DNA of 64,000 nucleotides from contig JAUJYZ010001091.1 of the NCBI GenBank assembly GCA_033675265.1, forward strand, positions 203,245 through 267,244, written 5' to 3'. Source of the stretch: Actinostola sp. cb2023. Lineage: Eukaryota; Cnidaria; Anthozoa; Actiniaria; Actinostolidae. Position 1 is the stretch's first letter; every line of letters starts with the position of its first letter. The position numbers were made by a program, and so were the translations under genes. This document shows positions 32,490 to 44,800 of the stretch, piece after piece. The notes below the pieces were generated by a model. The model was not told the DNA's origin. It searched no databases and worked only from the letters and a program-made list of their open reading frames with translations.

Positions 32490-35400
32490 CTGAAACATTG
32501 TATTGATTTTTAATTTTAACATATTTTGGTTTTCAATTGTTGTTTTTTTAACATCTCCAATAAGGACTGAGGGTCAGTACATGAAGAAGAAATTATAATA
32601 GTATTTATATGATAACATACAGCAATATTAAATTTGACAGCACATGTGTTTAAATAGCGGCTGAGTTGAATATATAATCAACCCACCCCAAAAAAATCAC
32701 TAAGTCGGGCTTCTAACTGCTATGTGGCCTATTTGAACTAAATATAGATATCATATTGCGATTATTTATCAATTGACGCGGTTTTCTTTGTTCTTTGTAG
32801 GGCTTTATATCCCATATTGCCCTGCTCATTACGAATTCAAGAGTAATATACAGATATTGATCCGGGCTACATCTAGTTATTAACCTCGTTCTATTCTTCC
32901 CACGGTCATCTATATGTGGGTATTAAACTTGGAAATGTTCTAATATGTACAACCGTTTTATTAAGAAAACAATATTTTGATAAATGAATGAACCTGGAAT
33001 CGAACCCAAAGCCTTTCTACACAACACTTTACACTGTATACTACATAGCTATCTGATGGAAATTGCTGGACAAAAAATGATTTTTGCTCTTTTGATGAAG
33101 TTTATTAACATTGCAGCATAATATATACAGAATTGAAAAGCATTTGCTAGGCATTCCCTCGTGTGAATTAAGGAACAATAATCTGCATATTAATGATGTC
33201 CTTTGGGACTACCGTTTTTGTGTGAAAATACAACTGAAGTATAAACTTTGTTACTCAAAACTCCCAAACAACTAGTTTTACAATATATATGTTAGTATTT
33301 TTTAAAGTCATAACCTTTCTAAAGAAAACCTTCTCAATTGATAAATAAAACACTTAATTACCTCGAACGGACTCGGCAATAAGGGATGTCAGTATATGGC
33401 TTATTGCCTCCGTTCTCGGTAATGTTAAAACTCTTACTTAAAACAGTGTTTGATCGCTCGTTGCATGATTCGGTAGAACATGCTTTCCTTGAAATCTAAC
33501 GATTTCACAAACTCAGAAAATCGTGAATGACAATCTCAAGCATGTTAAGGCAGGGTCTTTTTCCGATCCTTGGAAAATCACATTTTCTGTTATATCTCCT
33601 TCCAAATTAAACGTATGCAGTTGATTTTTGTTCCTAAAGTAACATTTAGGTTTCTCAATATTTTGAGCTTGATATTGTTGACTTTCGGTAGTCACGTGAC
33701 CTTAAGGCTATGAAAACAGATATTTGCAAACGGGGTGATGGTTGTTTTGTATTTTGAAAACATTTTTATGTGAAACTGTTAAGTTCAAAGAGCTAAATGA
33801 GAATCTGTTTGGAACGGATGACTATAGTTTTTAATTAACGATAAAATTATAATAATAGAAATAATGAACTTAGTAACGTGACCTATTTTGTGGATTATCT
33901 CGTTAGCAAAATAGGAAAAACACCCATTCCAAACGGAACCTTGTTAAGCACCTTAAATGCAACAATATTGCACCAAAATATTTCAGTAATAAATCACAAC
34001 CATCACCCCATTTCCAAATCTATATTTCCTACGTCAATAGGTCACGTGACCATGACATGTCAAACTTGTTAAACTGAAAATGTCAAGCAACCTAAATGTC
34101 ACTTTAGGACCAAACTTCAAATTAATAGGTTTAAGCTGGAAGAAAATATTTGAAAACATAGAAAGTGTAAAAAGACCCTGCCTTAACATGCTTGAGATGA
34201 CATAGTTTATTTGGTACCATAAATATATCCATACAAATACAAATATAGATAGTGGAATCATAATTTGCGATTTCCAACTTCTGAAATATTGTGCGAGCAA
34301 ATATAACTTTTTACCGATACGGCGGCCATTTTTGATTCAATTGGCTAAAACATTATGGGATACCCAGGGTGCAAATAACCCAAAAACTGTAACAGTGTGG
34401 AGTCGCGTCAAAATATTATTTTTATATATCACTCTAACTATAGCTATATAGTGTTGTATGACTTGACTTGTTGTATAATTTTGTACAAATTCATTGTTTT
34501 AATTAGGTTTTTAGGTTTTTATTGGCCAAATGGTTACTAGCTTGCACCCTAGGCATCCCATAATTCAATATGGCCGCCGTATAGGTAAATTAAGGTATAT
34601 TGTAAAGATTGACACACTTCGTGCATGTTGCAAACAATATTGCAAGCAATGATGTACCAGTTTCTCTATAATTATTAATTACCTCCATCAGTATCCATAT
34701 CGCAGAAACCTTGAATTGGCTTTCCTGTGTTGGGAGGGTCTAACCAATACACGCCTGTCCCCTTAGAATGACTGCTGACCAGTATATCAAGACATGATTT
34801 AGCTGGACGTGCCTCCGTACCTTGCAATGGTTCTACAACAAATATATAATTATATACAATAAGAAGAGTACAATTTATATCTACCGTACGATTGGTTTGG
34901 TTTTTCAGCCTTGCAGCACTTTTAAAAGAGAGACTGCCCATAATTTTCGAGCATGTATTGACAAGTTGAGGATTTTCAATTCCCTGATATTTCCACCGAA
35001 AGTCCCTTTGGGTGAACTCTTTTCAAAAATAATCTTAAAAGTTTCGGCAAAATTTTATTTTCGACGAAATCGACAAAAGTTCAAAATACGGCTTCCCGCC
35101 TGTCTGGCGACCATCGAATTGGGCTAGAAATGGTGCATCTTTGACAACCGAAAACACGACAAGGAGACTTACTACGAAACTGCCAATCAAGCACATTATT
35201 AAGCATCATTATATTTATACTAGTATTGAAGCATAGTTCAAGATTCATCTTCTTTGTATGTTTTTTTTAGATAGCGAAAATACTGACTACGACCCTCTGA
35301 TCGAAACATCAATTTTGAGCCGATTTTTAAGGGCAATATCTCCTATGGTATACGATTTACATTCAAATAAATATGTTTTTCTTAGAACAGATTGATTCAA

Positions 35401-38400
35401 CTTTGTCTGTACCAAATATCTAAAACGGCCCGCGGAAACTCTGTGTTTTAGATAAATATTTATACACCCCACTTTCATTAATTGTGACCTTAGCTGACAC
35501 TAAGCGTGACAAGCACTCACGCTTGATCAATGATCTTAAAGCCAATTTTATGATTAATATTTCAATATTCCTTCCATAATCGATCAAAAATGTCTTGTAA
35601 AATTAACTTTCTAACCATCTGCTTCGAAACAGTTACAGGAAAAACGAAATTTGCCGGTATATTATACGAGTTGTCGCCCGTTCGGTTTGTAACGCAACGC
35701 TATAATAACAACAAACAACCCGCAAGTTGGAAGTCAATCAAAACACTTGAAAATTATAACCAGTCGATCGCTAGTCTAAAAAAATAGCAACTGCAAAGCA
35801 ATAGAAATACTGCTGTAACTCTAATCAAAAATAATTTGAAATAAAGACGCGATTAAAGTGTGCATACCGTATTCGTTTGTTGCTACCAAATCATCGAGGT
35901 TGATCGAAATCCCGATCGAAATACTGAAGTGAGTATAAATTATGTAAAGCTATACTAGTAATACTACTGCATATTTCGTTGATACTACTTGTAAGACACA
36001 AATGAAACAACTGTAATTTCATTAAACGTATTCAATATCATTACCTCAGTTAATTAGTATTCAAAACTCTATATCAGTCTGGGATCATATCAACATTTGA
36101 CACGGCGAAGTGATTGCTGACTAACCTCGTTTATACGCTCTTTTCCTGAGTTACAACTTCTTGCAGTTTGATCATCTGTCCCCTGGGGGAGGAGGGGTGG
36201 TACTGCCCTATATATGCTATACGGGTATGTGCCGCGGGATAGGGTATGGTTTTTGAGCTCCCAGGTCTGGGATAGGGTATCGATTTTGCACTTTTGGTCT
36301 AGGATGGAGTACGTTTTGGTCTGGAATAGGGTATGGTTTCCGCAATAACGCCATTATCAGTTTACATATCCCTTTAGCACGTTTTCAATCTGGGATAGGG
36401 TATACATTTTTGAGCTTTGGTCTGGGATAGGGTATACATTTTAAAGCTTTAGTCTGGAATAGGATATGGAAAATCAAAATTTTAGGTCTGGGATAGGGTC
36501 AGGGTTTTGAGGTGTCCGCGGCACACCCCTACCCAAAAATAACCTACGGCTCGGTTTTACACATCAGCTCTCAACTTCTCCCAAACTTCCCCTCGTGTTA
36601 TATTAGGCCGATATCACACGGAAAAACGTTTTATATTTGTTAAATATTCAATAGATAGAAGTTATTGACCAAGTTTGTTCGATCAAGGTGGCTGGATATT
36701 GGTCGAGTTCCGTTTTTGCGTGTTTTATGGAACTCGGCTACGCCTCGGTCCATAAAACAAACTTGGTCAATAAATGGTTTATTATATGGCAGATCTGTGT
36801 AGCGAAAAGTAAATCAAATGCGTTCGTTTAATGTATTCAACATTTGTAAAAAGCCACTTTGAAGCTATTAAAATGCTCTGTTTTGATTGATTATTTTTTA
36901 AGAACTTACAAAAAAGCAAATTCAGTTCATCGTCAGGTATGTTTGTAAGCTCTCTTTCTTCATTTTCTTGTGTACAAAAACGCTCAGGTCTTCAAATCGC
37001 TCTTTGTTTTGATTTTTGTGTTTACCGGCTTTTGTTGCAAAACAAAATCTCTGAACTACTCGTCTACTGGCGTTACTTTCTTTGTTTTCGTTTTCCATTT
37101 GACGTTACATGAGAAAAGCTGGAAAAGAAAAGAGAATAATGTTTTTCATGCTTTTTTAAGTCGGTAAAAATGAAAAACATTGAAAAGTGTGAATTTTTTT
37201 TTTTGCGGGATAATTCCGTATCGTACCGGTCGGGCAAGATCGATTGCCCACTCGGGTAGCCAATCAGATTACAGGATACTTGTAAGTACTTTATCCTATG
37301 TACCTAGTTTGGTATTTGATGGAATAAAATTATCTTTATCTAACAGGTTAATAGTCAGCAATCACTTCGCCGTGTCAAATGTTGATATGATCCCAGACTG
37401 ATATAGAGTTTTGAATACTAATTAACTGAGGTAATAATATTGAATACGTTTAATGAAATTACAGTTTCATTTGTGTCTTACAAGTAGTATCAACGAAATA
37501 TGCAGTAGTATTACTAGTATAGCGTTACATAATTTATACTCACTTCAGTATTTCGATCGGGATTTCGATCAACCTCGATGATTTGGTAGCAACAAACGAA
37601 TACGGTATGCACACTTTAATCGCGTCTTTATTTCACATTGTTTTTGATTAGAGTTACAGCAGTATTTCTATTGCTTTGCAGTTGCTATTTTTTAGACTAG
37701 CGATCTACTGGTTATAAATTTCAAGTGTTTTGATTGACTTCCAACTCGCGGGTTGTTTGTTGTTATTATAGCATAGCGTTGCGTTACAAACCGAACGGGC
37801 GACAACTCGTATAATATACCGGCAAATTTCGTTTTTCCTGTAACTGTTTCGAAGCAGATGGTTAGAAAGTTAATTTTACAAGACATTTTTGATCGATTAT
37901 GGAAGGAATATTGAAATATTAATCATAAAATTGGCTTTAAGAGTGTATCCATGAGTGGACCAGGCAGTCGTGACACATGACATCTCTCTGATCTCAATGA
38001 AACTAAACCAGAAGAAAGCCCTCACCTGAAAACTCATACTGCCAAAGTATGACATTTTTTGATTATTTCAGGGGGGAGTTAGACCACCCCCCCTCGTTTC
38101 TGCAGGGGAAGGACTGAATTTCCATAGCAAAATAATACCTACTTCACACACCTCTCTTTCCCTCCATTTACAATCAATTCAGTTCTTACTTCACCTGAGG
38201 AATAAATGGTCCTTTAGCAGCTTACAGGGGAGACTACAGTCGCATGACTATAATACCTGTCAATTGGGGTCTGTCAATCAATATACTGTCACACAACTGA
38301 TTTGTGTGAAGTCAAAAACCCAAATATTTGACCTCAAATATCTCGAATGAGAAACCTTGTGCAAACCCCAAAACACTTTTCTGTATTAGATCTACCCTTC

Positions 38401-41400
38401 AACTAAGAATAACTGAAATAAAATGTTTGGGATATATTTTAGTCTTGGCACAATGTGTCACAGCAGGAGTCAACCCAAACAGTAAAATTGTTACCTACTT
38501 ACAGCGAAAAGCTCGCAACTTACATCTCATGATCAATAAACTAACTCTTTTTCCATGCTTAATCTCGTTTATTAACAACCACTTTCCTTGTACAATACTG
38601 AAATATGAGTTATTATTTGAAAGAACAGCAGTCGCTGTTGCAATATCAACTCTAAATTGCACAAACGATTAGATGCAACAATGAGTATTTTGTAATCATT
38701 CGATCCTATGTCATTTCAATACAAAAACATTATTGCTGAGTGAATAAGACTTACATATGTTGCTCACTGACGTACGTTCCTTGGTCTCTGCCGTCCAAAT
38801 CAATAAGATCGCAATTGTTGACCTCACACGTTTCTGGTTGAAATTCGAGAATGCCATTACATCTTCTGAACATTTTGCTGTCAACCGTCTAAATGTTGAA
38901 GGCCGAGCTTCGTTTAAGTACTCATTTAGCTTTGTCTTGGTAGTACAAATACAATTCCTACATCTTTACTACAGTTTTGCGAAGATTTACGACATTTCTT
39001 TCCTGACAAACTTGCGCTGCACTGGATTGCGTGACCAGTATTTGGTCAGCGGTATCTCACATATACAGGTAGCCCATGACACAAAAATAAAGGAAATGGC
39101 CTTTTTCGCATGGAAATGATATATAAAATCAATGAATGTGTTTGTTTTATTCCCATTTTGAATCATTGGTTATAGTTTGTTTTTCCCATTCATTCAAAAA
39201 ACCATCAATGGGAAGAATTCGTTTTCCCAATGATTTGAAATAATAATAATATAATAATTTATTACTTATAGAGCCCTATTTGGGAACATGGGAACATGAC
39301 AAAAAGTATGGATCGATTTCAGATTTTACAACATTTGTCAAATTTCTCGCGCGCTGATTGGATAAGAGCCTATAGAGAGCTTCAGATTCGACTACGAGTA
39401 CAGGGCCGGACACACGGTGCAGCATTGCGCGCAACATTGCACGCAACACGTATTGTTGCAGCGTGTGTCCACCTCGAGTCCTACTTCTGCAACATTGCGA
39501 GCAACAAATTACGTCGTATTAGCGCGCTAGTCATTTGCGTGCAACATGTTGCAGAGGCACAGGCAGCCCAACCATTCCTTTTAAGGCTACTAAATAATTC
39601 AATAAAATGATATTTGCGTCTTTTTTTGATGGGTTTCTTGTGGTAGATCGCACGCGCGCAATATATACGTAGATATGTTGGGTTCCATGTGTTGAGTACC
39701 GTATAATGTTGGGCTCCCTGTGCGCATCCCGCGCGTCCCGCAATAGCAAAAATAACACTGATCTTTAATTATTTCTTATCACAACAAGAAGAACAATTAT
39801 TAAAGGAGATGTTTTTGAGTGTTCTAGATTTAAAAGACCGAAATATTTAGTCAAAATGTCTCACTCAAAACTCGTACTCTAGACAACGAGTTTTGCGAGA
39901 AATCTCGTCGAAGTCGAAACGAGATTTTCAAGCTGGCGTGACAATGTCACGGCTTTACGCATGCGCACTAATCGTAACGGCGAAAAATCGTAGTCGTACT
40001 CGTAGTCGAATCTGAAGCTCTCTAATACTCCAGTTTCGCGTTTTTTAGAGATGACCGCTGTCCTTGACAAAAGACGAATTTGTACAGGCTTAGCCTCGAT
40101 TCAGAAACCAGTCCGTATGTCAACATTTTTGTGAATAATCTACCTACACTGACTCGAGGCTAACCCTGTACAAATGCGTCTGATGTCAATAAGTACAGCG
40201 GTTTTACAACGGGATCTGTGAACGCGAAAAGGGACTATTTGTCGATAAGAGGACAGACGCATGGAATGACGTTTCGCTCGCTCACGGAACCAGCGCGCGC
40301 TTGAATCAGATTTTCCTTCAAATCTATTTGTCGTTTCGGGAGCCTTTTCCGCTTTCCTGAGTAAATATTGTTGTAAAAAAAGCAGATCGAAGTCGCTTTT
40401 CTATGGTCTGTTTAACAAATCGAAGTCGCTTTTCTATGGTCTGTTTAACAGATCGAAGTCGCTTTTCTATGGTCTGTACTCTTATCGACCATAGAAATCA
40501 CGTCAGAAAACGATCAAAACTTTGCAATCAAACCACAGGCAGCCCAACCATTCCTTTTGAGGCTACTAAATAATTTAATAAAATGATATTTGCGTCTTTT
40601 TTTTTTGATGGATTTCCTGTGGTAGAGCGTGCGCGCATTACGTATGATAGTGGGCTTCCTGTGTTGAGTAAGGTATAATGTTGGGCTCCCTGTGTGCATC
40701 CCGCGCGTCCCGCAGTATATGTGTATACACATTGCTGCGGGCGCGTCCCGCTGGACGTACACAGGGATCCCAACAGGGATCCCAACCTTACTCAACACAG
40801 TAAGCCCAATATAATACGTATTGCGCGCGGGCGCTCTACCACAGGAAACCCATCAAAAAAAGACACGCGCATACAAAACTATTTTTAATAATAATTAGTA
40901 GCCACAAAAACAATGGTTGGGCTGCCTGTGGTGGAACCACGAGCGTAGCGATCGTTTCTGAGGCTATTTATAATTATTAAAAACATATATTTGCATGCGC
41001 GCGTCTTTTTTTGATGGGTTTCCTGTGGTAGAGCGCGCGCAAGCGCGCGATACATATTATATTGGGTTCCCTGTGCATAGAAATACATAATGTTGGATCC
41101 CTGTGTACGCCCTGCGGGACGTCCTGCAGGACGCACACAGGGATCCCAACATAGGACGTTACTCAGCACAGGGAGCCCGACATATACATGCGCGCGCACG
41201 CTATACCACTGCGAACCCACAAAAAAGACGCAAATATAATTTTATTTCATTATTTAGTAGCCTCAAAAGGAATGGTTGGGCTGCCTGTGGTTTCACTGCA
41301 AAGTTTTGATCATTTTCTGACGTCATTTCTATGGTCGATAAGAGTACAGACCTGACATAGAAAAGCGACTTCGATTTGTTAAATTTTTTCCTGTGTTTAT

Positions 41401-41762
41401 TTTTTAAATGAAAATCATATCGGCTACCTAAAATAATACATATTTATAACATTTACAATCAACTCTCGCCTTGAGGACACCTTGCTAAAATGCGGACACT
41501 CAATCACGGACAACAAACAGTTTTCGGACTAAGCGAAACGTACTAAAATTAACTCTCGTTATTGCTGGTTTGCAATCAATCACCTGAAAGACGCAGCAGC
41601 CATGTTGGTGGTACAAACAAGAGAAGCTAATGAGGAATGCTTTGTTATCGGGCACCAACATGGCTGCCATGACGTCACGTGCAAACCAGCAATTGCGGAC
41701 ACCACATGGTCCCTGGGTTGTCCCTATGACAGAGTTGACTCATGCACTTGACTCATGCCCCA

Positions 41763-41805
<43 letters not shown>

Positions 41806-44800
41806 ATACTCCCTTAATTGATCGGGGTGATCGGCGGTCCTCTTAAGGTTGAAAATATTTCCTGTGTGTACCTTTTAGGGTTACGACTCAAAAGTCAGTT
41901 ACGTAACATCACTCCGTACCTTTTAGGGTCAATTGTTATTTATTTTCTTTATTGAACAAACATGAAAGAACAGAAGAAAGATGTTGTCCAGTCATTGATT
42001 AAACGATATCAACACAATAACTTCGCCATATATGGTCGTACCTTTTAGGGGTCGAAATGAACATGACTTCAAGAGCTCTTTTGATTTCTGCATACCTTTT
42101 AGGGGTCGTTTTCAAAACCGACCGCCGATCACCCCTGCCACTTGGACAAGGGGGAGTATACCCCCCCCCCCCCCCCCCCCCCGGGTCAACTCTGTTATAG
42201 GGACAACCCTGGGACCATGTGGTGTCCGCAATAGCGAGAGTTAACATTTTAGTACGTTTCGCTTAGTCCGAGGACTGTTTGTTGTCCGTGATTGAGTGAA
42301 GGCGAGAGTTGATTGTACATGTAAATATGTATTATTTTAGGTAGCCGATATGCATTTTCATTTAACAAATAAACACAGGAAAAAATTCTAAAATCGATCC
42401 ATACTTTTTGTCATGTTCTATTTTTTTTTGTCATGTTCAAATCAAATATTGTTACTCAGCTAGAATAGCTTATCAGTTACCCTGAGTGCCATTTACCTTA
42501 TTTTAGTCAAATTGAAAAATAATAATAATTATTGTAAAAAAAGAAAAAAAGTTAGGTAATAAAAAAAATTATTGTTGATATGTTGTTGTTCAAATCATTG
42601 GGAACACGAATTCTTCCCATTGATGGTTTTTTGAATGAATGGGAAAAACGAACTATAACCAATGATTCAAAATGGGAATAAAACAAACACATTCATTGAT
42701 TTTATATATCATTTCCATGCGAAAAAGGTCATTTCCTTTATTTTTGTGTCATGGGCTACCTGTATATGTGAGATACCGCTGACCAAATACTGGTCACGCA
42801 ATCCAGTGCAGCGCAAGTTTGTCAGGAAAGAAATGTCGTAAATCTTCGCAAAACTGTAGTAAAGATGTAGGAATTGTATTTGTACTACCAAGACAAAGCT
42901 AAATGAGTACTTAAACGAAGCTCGGCCTTCAACATTAGACGGTTGACAGCAAAATGTTCAGAAGATGTAATGGCATTCTCGAATTTCAACCAGAAACGTG
43001 TGAGGTCAACAATTGCGATCTTATTGATTTGGACGGCAGAGACCAAGGAACGTACGTCAGTGAGCAACATATGTAAGTCTTATTCACTCAGCAATAATGT
43101 TTTTGTATTGAAATGACATAGGATCGAATGATTACAAAATACTCATTGTTGCATCTAATCGTTTGTGCAATTTAGAGTTGATATTGCAACAGCGACTGCT
43201 GTTCTTTCAAATAATAACTCATATTTCAGTATTGTACAAGGAAAGTGGTTGTTAATAAACGAGATTAAGCATGGAAAAAGAGTTAGTTTATTGATCATGA
43301 GATGTAAGTTGCGAGCTTTTCGCTGTAAGTAGGTAACAATTTTACTGTTTGGGTTGACTCCTGCTGTGACACATTGTGCCAAGACTAAAATATATCCCAA
43401 ACATTTTATTTCAGTTATTCTTAGTTGAAGGGTAGATCTAATACAGAAAAGTGTTTTGGGGTTTGCACAAGGTTTCTCATTCGAGATATTTTGAGGTCAA
43501 ATATTTGGGTTTTTGACTTCACACAAATCAGTTGTGTGACAGTATATTGATTGACAGACCCCAATTGACAGGTATTATAGTCATGCGACTGTAGTCTCCC
43601 CTGTAAGCTGCTAAAGGACCATTTATTCCTCAGGTGAAGTAAGAACTGAATTGATTGTAAATGGAGGGAAAGAGAGGTGTGTGAAGTAGGTATTATTTTG
43701 CTATGGAAATTCAGTCCTTCCCCTGCAGAAACGAGGGGGGGTGGTCTAACTCCCCCCTGAAATAATCAAAAAATGTCATACTTTGGCAGTATGAGTTTTC
43801 AGGTGAGGGCTTTCTTCTGGTTTAGTTTCATTGAGATCAGAGAGATGTCATGTGTCACGACTGCCTGGTCCACTCATGGATACACTCTTAAGATCATTGA
43901 TCAAGCGTGAGTGCTTGTCACGCTTAGTGTCAGCTAAGGTCACAATTAATGAAAGTGGGGTGTATAAATATTTATCTAAAACACAGAGTTTCCGCGGGCC
44001 GTTTTAGATATTTGGTACAGACAAAGTTGAATCAATCTGTTCTAAGAAAAACATATTTATTTGAATGTAAATCGTATACCATTGGAGATATTGCCCCTTA
44101 AAAATCGAAACATCAAAATTGATGTTTCGATCAGAGGGTCGTAGTCAGTATTTTCGCTATCTAAAAAAAACATACAAAGAAGAAGAATCTTGGACTATGC
44201 TTCAATGCTAGTATAAATATAATGATGCTTAATAATGTGCTTGATTGGCAGTTTCGTAGTAAGTCTCCTTGTCGTGTTTTCGGTTGTCAAAGATGCACCA
44301 TTTCTAGCCCAATTCGATGGTCGCCAGACAGGCGGGAAGCCGTATTTTGAACTTTTGTCGATTTCGTCGAAAATAACATTTTGCCGAAACTTTTAAGATT
44401 ATTTTTGAAAAGAGTTCACCCAAAGGGTCTTTTGGTGAAAATATCAGGGAATTGAAAATCCTCAACTTGTCAATACATGCTCGAAAATTATGGTCAGTCT
44501 CTCTTAAACAGGGTAACAAACGACATTGACACTTACTTGGATTTCTGTTGTCCATGTTTGTCGAGTAAATACTGTTTTGTCTCTTTTTGTAAATCTCTGG
44601 TACTGTTTCCTTATTCTGTGCGTTCAGCTCACATTTCTTTGTTACCATGTGGAAGTTTATGCTCATACAATTCAAGTGGTTGTTGCATTCCAAAAAACAA
44701 AGGGCATACGTCATTGTTACCAGCGTTTTGAACTCTGTACCATTGAGAGCATAGCCATGTTCTTCCCGACTGGCAATTGGCTTGCAATATTCTGGATATA

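Larger units (their letters stand above)
35540..37936. mobile_element. TTAA-flanked element B nested in the left arm of P
   Basis: Ends AGCCAATTTTATGATTAATA and inverse, flanked by TTAA at 35536-35539 and 37937-37940. Inverted arms of about 590 bp: 35540-36127 and 37347-37936. The matching position in the right arm of P (CACTCTTAAGATC, 43884-43896) has a single TTAA and no insert, proving the insertion and its target. The centre holds a GGGATAGGGTAT repeat block and AT-rich DNA; no transposase. Confidence 0.85.
40376..41390. repeat. Nested palindrome with three 34-bp repeats
   Basis: The unit GATCGAAGTCGCTTTTCTAT, GGTCTGTTTAACA occurs three times at 40384-40480. An inverse copy (GACATAGAAAAGCGACTTCG) lies at 41353-41372. 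ATTTCTATGGTCGATAAGAG flanks are inverted too. Two palindromic MITEs (40537-40935 and 40925-41300) fill the space between. Confidence 0.65.
34926..44503. mobile_element. Giant TTAA palindrome (element P), arms about 2 kb
   Basis: The left arm is 34926-35539 plus 37937-39322 (interrupted by element B). The right arm is 42388-44503 and is its inverse, with few mismatches. Termini (A)GAGAGACTG and CAGTCTCTC abut TTAA at 34922-34925 and 44504-44507; the left end has two extra A. The paralogous intron of copy 1 (CCCTGTCTTAGTGCTG at about 17830-17845 on minus) resembles the empty site. The arms hold no convincing gene; frames such as 38328-38672 and 38757-39119 lack motifs. TTAA targeting is known for piggyBac and Kolobok; no transposase is present, so the family is open. 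Confidence 0.75.

Noticed and set aside
36178..36540. Telomere repeat tract
   Set aside because: Units contain GGGATAGGG and TAGGGTAT but never consecutive TTAGGG; the block has inverse ends and is inside a transposon.
38328..39119. Frames of 114 and 120 codons in the left arm of P, repeated inverted at 42709-43400
   Set aside because: Present in both arms of the palindrome but with no recognisable domain, odd composition for a protein, and frames broken differently in the two arms.
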